Made by a program: the position numbers and the translations under genes. DNA of 64,000 nt from Liquidambar formosana (Eukaryota; Streptophyta; Magnoliopsida; Saxifragales; Altingiaceae). Below the pieces are notes generated by a model, which did no database searches, was not told the DNA's origin, and saw only the letters and a program-made list of their open reading frames with translations. This document shows positions 54,800 through 64,000 of this stretch, piece by piece. The number at the start of each line of letters is the position of its first letter. Positions within the stretch are counted from its first letter, which is position 1. The stretch spans positions 12,305,803 to 12,369,802 of the forward strand of contig CM077831.1 of the NCBI GenBank assembly GCA_039720395.1, read 5' to 3'.

Positions 54800-55525
54800 A
54801 TCTGACTGGTTGGTAGAATCAATCTTCACTAAGCGCCCTTGCTGGTCGCGGATCCAAGCCAGTACGTCTTCTCACTCCTCTAAGAAAGGGAACAATCAGT
54901 CTCTCATCCTAAGGGTATGTCCTAGGCTTCCATATTTGTCTCTATGACTTCACGCCATATATACTCAATTAGTCCCTTCTGATTCAATCGCCTTTGCAAG
55001 GGTCATGGGTGGAAGGTACGTATTAAGGATATAGGGTGTAAAGGTTCTCTATTAATTTTTCCGTTAAGCACATCACAAACACGGTCATGATATCATTACA
55101 AACAATGTGGGTGCATAAGGGTGAAACCATAGTGTCCTGCAAGTCTGTCTATATGGACTAATGATAAGGGTAGGCTGGGGTCCTTCACTTGCTTGAGCAA
55201 TCTTTATACCTAACCACATGTGGCATCAGGAACGCCGCGTGGGTCCAGCAGTACGTGATTAACTCATTTAATATACCCAAGGGCAAGCCCAAGGGTACTT
55301 GGCAAGAGAGGTTGAGAGCTTTCGCCCCAACTCATGGAATCAGGAAAACCAAGGTTGAGGCTAGGCCCGTCAGTGGCAAGGGACATCGATCCTAACATGC
55401 AAGAGTTTGCGCACACAATGCAATAAATGAAAGCACACAATCAAGCGAATGCAATGTGATTGATTTTAATTAAACAAAAGAAATTAACTTAGCCCAATCA
55501 AATTGTATAGAGTCTAGCCCACAAA
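54800..55525 (-). other. E2 5' leader (untranslated)
   Basis: Homologous to the E1 leader; no gene seen. Short open frames here are shared by descent. Confidence 0.7.
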
Positions 55526-55543
55526 TCCCCAGTGGAGTCGCCA
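55526..55543 (-). other. Primer-binding site of E2
   Basis: Element-sense TGGCGACTCCACTGGGGA, identical to E1 and E3, four bases from the LTR. Confidence 0.8.
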
Positions 55544-55547
55544 GTTC

Positions 55548-58500
55548 TGTGGACCCTGAAAAAGTGGCCCACAAGAGGGTTTAAAAGTCGCCAGTCTGTG
55601 GACCCAGGAAAGCGGGCCCACGAATGGGTTTGAAAAAGGAAAAGGAGTCGCCACCTTATTTTTTTTAAAGGAAATAAGGAAAACCCTAAAAAAAAGTTTT
55701 GTTTTAGGAAAACAAAAGATTGACTCCATATTTAAAAATGGAAAGGCAAATGATCTTTTGGAAACCAGAGAATTCGGGGATTCGGAGGCTAAGTTACGAT
55801 ATGGGAAGGTTCTAGGCAAAGCCTATAGGCACCCATATCGCCCTAAACGGTCTCTTAATTTAATTGGGCTAAATCAAAGTCTTAATCACACACAAATCAA
55901 CAGTTATCATCACAGGACAGCATGCATATCATTCATCCATTCATCCATATAATCAAGTAAATCAAAGAAAAACAGAAAAAAGAAAGAGGGGGGAGAAGAA
56001 AACCTAGGATACTTAGTATCCTAGGGCGGACTTGAACATCACGAAGAGCGCCTACGTACCATGTATGGAAATACATGGATCAAAGTCCACGTAGTTCGAA
56101 AGGGAATAGGGTTATAACCTAATCAAGGCCTATGGTAAACCCTAAGTTTCCTTTCAAGTAAAACATGGTAAGTTTCCAAAATAAATGATTCTCAAAGGAT
56201 TTTTGGTAAGATATGGAATTTTGATAAGAAATGGAAACCTTGATTCAAAAGGCAATTTTTTGATGAAAGGAAACTATAGGAATTACCATACCCCTCTATT
56301 AGGAAACAACCCTAGGGGGGAAGAAAGGGAAAGTTTCAAAGGAAGGAAAGAAGGGTGAATTGGGGCACCCTCACACCCTACTTACCTTAAGCGAAAGCAA
56401 CCTGTCAAAATAACCACCCTATTGCATAGGGTAATTACCTTATTTGTAAGATTTCATCTCACAATAGCCAAAATAACCACCCCACATTGGTGGGGTAGTT
56501 GCACCTGTTGTACCTGTCAAAGCACCTGCAATTTCCATGCAAACATACCAAAAATACCAACCAAACAAGCTAGATTCCAAATCAAGTCATTATCATGCCC
56601 AAACATGGGCTAACACATGCTCAAAATATCATATCAAGGACAAATAACTAATCTGGACAGAATTGAAATAAGGCTTAAAATCAACCACAAGTCATGCAAC
56701 AACATGAATCATAAGCTAACTGAAGCCCTAATTCAACCCTACATGCAATGACATGCAAAAAACCCTAAAATCAACTACTATGAATGCAGAAAAATGTCAT
56801 AGCTATCAAATATGCAGCACATATATGTCAACTATGAAGAAAACACAAAGAAAAACCCTAAGCTATCATGCTATATGCAACTAAACTCACACAAGGATGA
56901 TAAAAACCCTAGAATCACAATTGTGCTAAAAAACACATTGAATAACTTTAAATCATGCAAAGCCCATCATAGACATCATGCTAATCATGCATATTAATCA
57001 ATAGAAGCATCCACACATGAAAAAAACACAAGCTTGCACATGAAATATAGCTATTCTAAGTAAAAGCCTAATTTCAGCACAAGAGAAACCCTAGAATCCT
57101 AAACATGCAGTAAATCACATGGAATAGCATCCTAGCATACTAAACAGCCCATAAATATTATCCTAATCATGCATACATTCCAATGGAAGCAACAAAACAC
57201 AATAAAAACATAAGCTCTAATATGCCAAAGAGTTATTTCATGCAGAAAACCATTTTAAGCACCTAAGAAACCCTAAAGTCCCAAACATGCAGTAAATCAC
57301 ATGGAATAACATCCTAGCATACTAAACAGCCCACAAATATGATCCTAAACATGCATGGAAGCAACAAGACATGATAAAAACACAAGCTCTAATATACCAA
57401 AGAGTTATTTCATGCAGAAAACCATTTTAAGCACCTAAGAAACCCTAAAGTCCCAAACATGCAGTAAATCACATGGAATAACATCCTAGCATACTAAACA
57501 GCCCACAAATATGATCCTAAACATGCATGGAAGCAACAAGACGTGATAAAAACACAAGCTTTGATATGCAATCATCCTACTCTATGCAAAACCCTAACTT
57601 TAAAAGAGAGAAGAGGAGGAAGGGAGGAATACCTATGGTGAAGTATCCTTTTGCTGCTGTAGGGAGTCCTCCTTCTCTTGTGTACTGCTGGGGATTCCTT
57701 CCTTCAAGCCTTCAAGCACTGCTCCAGCCTTCCTTCAAGCTTTCTCTCACACTCTCTCACTCTAAGTTTAGGTTAAACTACCCTAAGGATGGCTGCCATA
57801 GCCTCCAAGTCTCACCAAAGTGCCTCCCAAGTCTCCCCCTATTGCTGAAGTATAAGGGGGTATTTATAGGGATTGAGGGAAAATCCTCAATGGTTGGGAT
57901 TAAAACCCTAGGGATTGATCCAAGGGCTCTTAGAGGTTACCTTGGGGCTCAAGTAGGTCAAAAAGGGCTGAAATTAGGGTTAAATGGCGGCCAAAGGCGA
58001 TCAAATCCGAGAAAATAGGGTGGGAGCCGCGTCAAGGCTAAAAAAAAGGAAAGTGGCTCGGGTGACCACCTGGGGCTGGGCGGCTAGCAGCCTGGGCCCA
58101 GGCGGCTAGCCGCCCAGGCCTGGGTGGTCACCCGAGGCCATGTCAGCTTCAGCCCAAATTTGACCCTCTCAGCTTCCAAATGTGTTTCAGGGCCCAAATC
58201 AACTCCGATTTTGACGAAACGAAAGCCAAAACGACCGTGTTTCGAAGGGGAATGTAATTTGAGTCACTTGAGGGTGAGAAACCCTAGCCATGGCTGCATG
58301 GTTGAGTCCTACAAAGGTGGTTAACCGCTATGCCTCACCATCGCTTAGCTTAGGTATGCACATAGGGTCGCACCGAATGCTTTCCAATTCGAAATTCAAC
58401 CTCCCTAAACACATTTGGGGATGAAATCAAGACCAATCAAGGTCAAATGAGTAGTCATAGAGTGAAAATCATGAGCCAATTCGAGCTAACCCGAAGTAGG

Positions 58501-58843
58501 TCTTTTAGCCAACCTGAGCCTTAATGAGCCATTCTAATCCCAAACCTCCAATTCATCGAATTGGTCCCACAAATACCTCAAATACAACCATATGAACTCC
58601 AATTGGCAACTTGGAGATCATTTCAAGGTCAAATGGAAAGTTTGTGATCAAAAAGACAATTATGCCCCTCAAGTCACAAAAGTTCTAATTAACCCTCGAG
58701 ATCAACTCCAAATCGAACCAAAATTCATAGACACCATCCTTAGGACCCTAGAAACTCAATGCAAAAGACTAGACTCAAAAAGGAAACAAAAAGACACATG
58801 CAATGACAAACCCTAGCTAAGGTGACAAAAATGGGGTGTGACA
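55548..58843 (-). repeat. E2 right LTR (5' LTR)
   Basis: Starts TGTGGACCCTGAAAAAGTGG and ends AAAATGGGGTGTGACA. It carries more changes than the left LTR does against E1, including a short deletion before the terminal ATGGGGTGTGACA. Palindrome module at 58057-58136, TATA at 57861-57868. Confidence 0.9.
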
Positions 58844-59509
58844 CCAGCAGGGGATTCTAATACTGTTGGTCATCAGTACTGATGTAGTGTAAAGTCTCAC
58901 GATGATGGGCGCCTATAAATGTGAGTCTAGCCAGAGAAAGTACTTGTATGAACTAATGTTTATTGATTTGTTTTATATCAATCAATGATTTTAAAGTGAT
59001 TTATCGAATGAATTGTTATCGAAAGTGTTTCAGTGTAATTGTTTATTGAATTGAAAGCAAGAGAACTATTTCTAAAAGTTTATATGCCTACTGAATTGAA
59101 AAAAATGATTTATTGTAAAACTCTATCGTTTTGTTACTCATGTTTTTATATTGTAAATCATGTTTTTAGAAGGTAATGTTGTCGCCAACAAATGTGCTAA
59201 CATGGGCTTGCAATATACCGGGTTTCAATGGTGGCACTTCGCTCCCAAGGATCTTTACTCTCTTATTTGCCATGACATATATAGTTTGCCATCCTATCAC
59301 TTTAGAACTTAAAGTTTGTATTATGTAAGCTGAATAGTGACAAGTATAAGTCACCATGACCAGAGTTTTTGGTTCCTCCTTGTTATTCTTTTCTTTCTTT
59401 TAATAATATTTAGAGGAATGAGCACATGATTGGGAGCTTCTTAAGGTGCCAACCTAGTTGGGATTGTGGGTAGCTTTTTGATGCTTTTCCTCTTTTCTTA
59501 AAATAAAAC

Positions 59510-59543
<34 letters not shown>

Positions 59544-59618
59544 GAAATATCTCTGAACCGAGGTTACAGCTCGGGATAGAAAGCTCAAACTGGAAACGCT
59601 GACACGTGGCAAAGGCCG
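58844..59618. other. Unassigned spacer with TA/TG microsatellite
   Basis: AT-rich noncoding DNA between E2 and E3. A (TA)n(TG)n tract lies at about 59511-59542. It shows neither Copia B nor gypsy coding sequence. GGCCG (59614-59618) would be the left target-site copy of E3. Confidence 0.5.
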
Positions 59619-62231
59619 TGTCACACCCCATTTTTGCACCACCTTACTAGGGCTCATCATTTCATGCATGTTTTTGTTTTGTTTTTGAGTCTAGTCACTT
59701 GCATTAGTTTTCTAGAGTCACAAGGACAATGGATATGAATTTTGGTTCAAATTGGAGTTGATCTTGAGGGATAATAAGAGCTTTTGTGACTTGAGGGGCA
59801 TAATCGTCTTTTAAGTCCCAAACTTTTCATTTGACCTTGGAATGATCTCCAAATTGTCAATTGGAGTTCATATGGATGCATATGAGGTACTTAAGTCCCG
59901 TGGCCCTGATGATGAGTTTAGTGTGGTTATTTACGGATTATCTTTGAAGAATTAGTGCGAATCACAACATGAGATTTTTGGTTAAAATGAAAAGAAAATT
60001 ATTTTATTAAATTAGCCATTTTTATCATGACACTAACACGTGTACGTATGTGATGAGTGTGTGTACGCACATACAATACATGTGCATGCGTGTTAGCGGT
60101 CAGTCTCCCAATTTTTATAAAAGACAATTTCCTTTTCCTATTCAGATTAGAAGTCTTTTATCATTATAAAATACCTTTTGATTATTCTCCAAGGAAACCT
60201 AGTCCAGGAAGGAAAGGGAAACTCCAGATTTCAGCTATAAATACTCTCTTAATGTCTTTAAACAAGGAGAAGAGAAGAGGGTTTGGAGGGAGTGAAAGTC
60301 GTCATAATTCAGCAGCAGATTTTCTGAAAACTAGCAATCGTATTTTAATCATAACTTTTTCATCCGAAGTCCGAATTTGATGAAATTGGTCTTGTTAGAA
60401 AGATAATTCAATTCTCTACAACTTTGTATTTCACAAGCTTTGTCCAAATCCAACGTTTTCATACCCAAAAACGCGATTGAAGTTGCTGCTGCTGCAAAGT
60501 GACGAGAATCACTTTTTCTTTTCTCTTGTTCTCTTTTTGTTTTCTATTTCTTTTCAAAGTTGAGTGAATTTTGATCTCTTTGCTGTGATACCACTTTGAC
60601 AAAGAGGAGGATTCGTGTTGGTTTGATTCACTCTAAAGACCTGAGGAGCCACGAACAATTGCATACAGCAGCAAGGGGAGCCACTTCCTAAGGTACTCTC
60701 CTTCTCTATTCAAGCTTAAACTAGGTTCTCATATGGGTTAGGCTTATTGCATGTTAAAGGTAACTTTTTTATCATGTATTAACACTCTAGCTAGTTAATA
60801 TACATGGAATATCTATTTTTTATCTACTGATTAGCATGCTTTAGGGCTGTCCTTTAGGTTTTTAATGCATAGTTGTGATTCTTGTGCTCCTGTTTGTCCT
60901 TGTTTTAGGATTAGTGTCATTGCATGTTAGAGTTAGGATTTTCATCATGTTATATTGCTTTAGTTAGTTAATATGCATGATTTAATTTCTGTTTAGTTTG
61001 GTTTTAGCATGATTAAAGTATGTTTTGTATGTTTTTAAGCATATTTGTGAGTTTAGGGTTTTAGAGTCATTGTTTCGTGTTTATTTTCATATAGCATGAT
61101 AAAGTAGACTTTTTTATTTGGTTTTTCTTCGTGTTTGCTGTATATGTTTTTCATATGGAGTAAACATGATAGTTTTGCATGCATGTTAGTATGTTTTAGG
61201 GTTTTTATGCATGATATGGTTCTAGGAATATGTTAGGACTTATTATTGTTCGCTGTTTTTGCTATTGGCATGCTTAGTGGATGATTTTAGGTCATAATAC
61301 TATTCTGTCCAGATTTGCATGTTAGTGTTTTTGCATGGTTTTGAGCACTTGTAAGGGTGCAAATAGGTGTGGTATTTGTCCCATGGCAAATAGGGCTGCT
61401 TATGTCTGAAATGGCTAAATGCTTGGAGCTAATTGCGCTCAGGTAAGTGGGTGTGAAGGTGCCCCAATTCACCTTTCTTCTTAACTCATTCTCTTCTCCC
61501 TATTTAGGGTTAATTTTTAATATGATCCTATGGTTTAATTAGAGGTTTCCTTAACCAACAAAATTCTGGTTTTTATTAAAGTTTCCATCTTGTGGATTTC
61601 TTTCCTAAAATCAAACTTTCTATCATATTCAACTCTTTTGATCAAATAAGGAAACCTAGGGTTTTTACCATAGGTTTGTATTAGGATTTAACCTTAGTTC
61701 TAATCGAACTACGTGGACTTTGATCCATGTATTTCGTTGCATGGTACGTAGGCGCTCTTCGTGAGGCTCAAGTCCGTTCTAGGATCCAAGCATCCTAGGT
61801 TTATTTATGTTTTCTTTTCTTCTTTTTATTTTCTGTTTTTATTTGCTTATTATGCATGGATGGATGAATGAAATATATGATATGCATGCAATTATTGTGA
61901 TGATATACTTGCTGATTTTTGTATGGAAAGACTTTAATTTAGCCCAAATGAACTGAGAGACCGAAAGGGTGACATGGGTGCCTATAGGCTTTGCCTAGAA
62001 CCTTCCCATGTCATAACTTAGCCTCCGAATCCCCGATTTCTTTGGTTTTCAAAAGATTGGTTTTTGCCTTTCCTTTTTTTATGGAGTCATTCAAATTGTT
62101 TTCCTAAAACAACCTGATTTTTAGGGTTTTCCTTGTTTCCTTTAAAAAATAAGGTGGCGACTCCTTTCCTTTTTCCTTTTCAAACCCACTTTCTTTTCAA
62201 TCCCTCGTGGGCCCAATTTTCGGGGTTCACA
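59619..62231 (+). repeat. E3 5' LTR (2613 bp)
   Basis: TGTCACACCCCATTTTTGCA ... TTTTCGGGGTTCACA, followed by GTT and the PBS. TATAAATA at 60236-60243; a second TATAAAAG at about 60116. U5 keeps CCTAGAACCTTCCCATGTC, the stem CTAGGAT/ATCCTAG near 61783 and AAGGTGGCGACTCC, all shared with E1. It lacks the duplicated LTR end of E1/E2. Confidence 0.9.
60042..60095 (+). promoter_or_regulatory. Diverged 21-bp palindrome triplet in E3 LTR
   Basis: GTACGTATGTGA (60042), GTACGCACAT (60063) and GCATGCGTGTT (60084) are again 21 bp apart, 141 bp upstream of TATAAATA. Words are decayed, but spacing and place match the E0 LTR triplet. Confidence 0.65.
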
Positions 62232-62234
62232 GTT

Positions 62235-62252
62235 TGGCGACTCCACTGGGGA
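62235..62252 (+). other. Primer-binding site of E3
   Basis: TGGCGACTCCACTGGGGA three bases after the LTR end. Confidence 0.8.
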
Positions 62253-63107
62253 TTTGTGGGCTAGACTCTATAAAGTTTAAATGGGCTAGGTTAATTTCTT
62301 ATGTTTAATTAAAATCAATCACATTGCATCCGCTTGATTGTGTGCTTTCATTTATTGCATTGTGTGCGCAAACTCTTGCATGTTAGGATCGATGTCCTTC
62401 GATGTATCCTTGCCAACGATCGGCCCAGTCTCAACCTTGGTTTTCCTGATTCCATGTGTTGGGGCGAAAGCTATCAACCTCTCTTGCCTAGTACCCTTGG
62501 GCTTGCCCTTGGGTATATTAAATGAGTTAATCACGTACTGCTGGACCCACGCGGCTTTCCTGATGCCACATGTGGTTAGGTATAAGGATTGCTCAAGCAA
62601 GTGAAGGACCCTAGCCTACCCTTATCATTAGTCCATATAGACAGACTTGTAGGACACTACAGTCTCACCTTTATGCACCCACAATTGTTTGTAATGATGC
62701 TATGCTGTGTTTGTGGTGTGAGGCTTTATATCTTATGCCCTTAATATAGACCTTTAAACCCTAGCCTTCGTTAAGGCCATGGGTTAGGAGGAATAAATTA
62801 AGGAAATAGGATGTAAAGCTATGTTTGTGATGTGCTAGTCCTAGGGGATTAATTAAACCTAATTGAAGGACTCTACGCCCTATTCTTTAAAACATACCCT
62901 TAATCCATGACCCCTGTAAAGGTAATTGGATAAAAGGAATGAATTAATTGAACATGGTGTAGAGACCGAGTTCATCAAGGAAAATATGGAGGTTTAGGAC
63001 AAGTCCTTAGGCTAAAGGTTAAAACTTTTCTATCCATAGACGTGCTGGCTTGGATCCGCAATCCACAAGGGCGTCTAGTGAGTGTTGAGTCTACCCATCA
63101 GACAGAC
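62253..63107 (+). other. E3 5' leader
   Basis: Untranslated leader homologous to those of E1 and E2, with an added related segment (62700-62960). No gene recognised. Confidence 0.65.
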
Positions 63108-64000
63108 ATGGCCGACGAAAGAACTAGTGAGGGGCACTTTGACCTTGAGGCTTGCCTGAAAGCCATCATGGCCAAGCTTGACCATACCGCCGAGACATCC
63201 AATACCGCATTGAAAATGGCTCAAGAGAACCAACAGAAGATGGCGGATCTTGAACAAAATGGCTCTAAGGCCCATTCCTCGGGTATACCTCATGGGGCTG
63301 GCATTGAAGAGGGACCTCAATCCAATGAGAACACCAAGACAAGGGGGGAAAGTAGCTCGAAACCTGAGGTCACCAACCTAGAAGGGGAAGCCAAGGGGAA
63401 AGGTACTAGCAGTGATTCCGTGTTAGCTAGCAAGGTAGAAGCTTTGGAGAGAACCATAAAAGGGATTCGCAGGGCTGATGACATGGTCGATGTGCGGACT
63501 CTATCCATGTTTCCAACGGCTCGTATTCCACTACAATTCAAGATGCCGGAGTTAGAAAAGTTCGATGGGACGGGTTGCCCTAAGACTCATTTGAAGATGT
63601 ACGTGCGAGCTATGCACCCTCGAGGGGCTACTGATGAGCTTTTAGCTCAAATGTTCCATGAAACCTTGGCCACTTCTGCTTTGAAATGGTTTTTATCCTT
63701 GGATGAGAATAGAACCCGGACTTGGGAAGACATATGCAATGAGTTTTCAGAGCACTACAAGTATAACACAGAGGTGGACGTTACTCGAAGGGACCTAGAA
63801 ACTACCAACCAAGGGGCTCATGAAACTTTCTCCGCTTACATTACAAGGTGGAGACAAAAGGCGTCGAGAATGACGGATAGGCCGAATGAGGAGGACCAAA
63901 TTCAGTTAGTGGTTAAGAACCTGCTGCCCGTGTATCACAAGCACCTATTTGCCCACTATTTCCCAAATTTCAAAGCTCTCATTGGGGCTGGCACGCAGGT
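63108..64000 (+). CDS. gag: E3 gag, N-terminal 297 residues, open to the window end
   Basis: ATG at 63108 gives MADERTSEGHFDLEACLKAI, an acidic/serine-rich linker, then LQFKMPELEKFDGTGCPKTH, WFLSLDENRTRTWEDICNEF and TRWRQKASRMTDRPNEEDQI. There is no stop before 64000. Strongly similar to E1 gag in the core and more diverged in the N-terminal 110 residues. No stop or frameshift is present in the visible part. Confidence 0.9.
   Translation, partial: MADERTSEGHFDLEACLKAIMAKLDHTAETSNTALKMAQENQQKMADLEQNGSKAHSSGIPHGAGIEEGPQSNENTKTRGESSSKPEVTNLEGEAKGKGTSSDSVLASKVEALERTIKGIRRADDMVDVRTLSMFPTARIPLQFKMPELEKFDGTGCPKTHLKMYVRAMHPRGATDELLAQMFHETLATSALKWFLSLDENRTRTWEDICNEFSEHYKYNTEVDVTRRDLETTNQGAHETFSAYITRWRQKASRMTDRPNEEDQIQLVVKNLLPVYHKHLFAHYFPNFKALIGAGTQ

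Larger units (their letters stand above)
38047..58843 (-). mobile_element. E2: decayed gypsy element of the E1 family, no matching TSD
   Basis: Same layout as E1 with LTRs at 38047-41348 (3302 bp) and 55548-58843 (3296 bp). Flanks differ: CCCAT before and CCAGC after. The left LTR looks closer to the E1 LTRs than to the right LTR. Gag has two nonsense changes, pol a one-base deletion, and both cargo genes several one-base insertions. It is therefore non-autonomous and perhaps a recombinant of two elements. Confidence 0.85.
59619..64000 (+). mobile_element. E3: 5' part of a related gypsy element, opposite orientation, cut by window end
   Basis: LTR 59619-62231, PBS 62235-62252, leader and open gag from 63108. 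PBS, U5, leader and gag are clearly homologous to E1/E2, while the U3 half of the LTR is different and carries a CGTACG-type triplet like E0. Confidence 0.9.

Noticed and set aside
59163..59357. Small minus-strand frame in the spacer between E2 and E3
   Set aside because: No domain, no promoter or homologous copy in the window; AT-rich DNA gives such frames by chance.
62334..62604. Two overlapping frames in the E3 leader, similar to frames in E1/E2 leaders
   Set aside because: They are read in different orientations relative to each element and follow from shared noncoding leader sequence.

Overview
The window is nuclear DNA of a flowering plant (probably a eudicot; the species cannot be told) and is almost entirely nested LTR retrotransposons. 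Evidence: TG...CA long terminal repeats, primer-binding sites, Ty3/gypsy pol with two RNase H domains (Tat/Ogre style), Ty1/copia pol, plant mobile domain (PMD) genes, and GT-AG introns. I see no tRNA, rRNA or ordinary host gene.

Layout. 1-1368 (-): broken gene of the 'putative plant transposon protein' type, with a TATA box and ten 12-bp palindromes in exact 21-bp phase upstream. 1837-1996 (-): end of a SIRE-like copia pol (Copia A). 1997-10449 (-): left part of a decayed Tat/Ogre-like gypsy element (E0) inserted in Copia A. 10450-38046 (-): Copia B, inserted in the E0 integrase. Its 3' LTR is split by a complete, very young 21.1-kb gypsy element E1 (11609-32726; TSD GTGTC; LTRs of 3478 bp with five differences). 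38047-58843 (-): related but decayed element E2, sitting in the Copia B leader, with no matching TSD. 58844-59618: unassigned spacer. 59619-64000 (+): 5' part of a third related element (E3) in the opposite orientation, running off the window with an open gag.

E0, E1 and E2 share one architecture in element sense: 5' LTR - PBS - gag/protease - intron-like gap - RT/RNaseH/aRNaseH/integrase - two extra genes in ANTISENSE (a DUF7745-like gene, then a multi-exon PMD gene) - hairpin-bearing tandem repeats - PPT - 3' LTR. Introns in the PMD cargo can persist because they lie antisense to the genomic RNA.

The most unusual pattern is a recurring cis module: clusters of 2-4 (up to 10) palindromic words whose starts are exactly 21 bp apart (20-22 bp in E1/E2). 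The word is family-specific: TCAGTCGACTGA near the left-edge gene, GCACGTACGTGC in E0 (diverged in E3), GGCGGCTAGCCGCC in E1/E2. Modules recur at the same places: in LTRs upstream of the TATA box, upstream of both antisense cargo genes, and inside cargo introns. A second unexplained structure is a 1.9-kb train of short perfect inverted repeats, many with a TTC/GAA three-base loop, between the PPT and the PMD gene of E1 and E2; one stem shows a paired base change.
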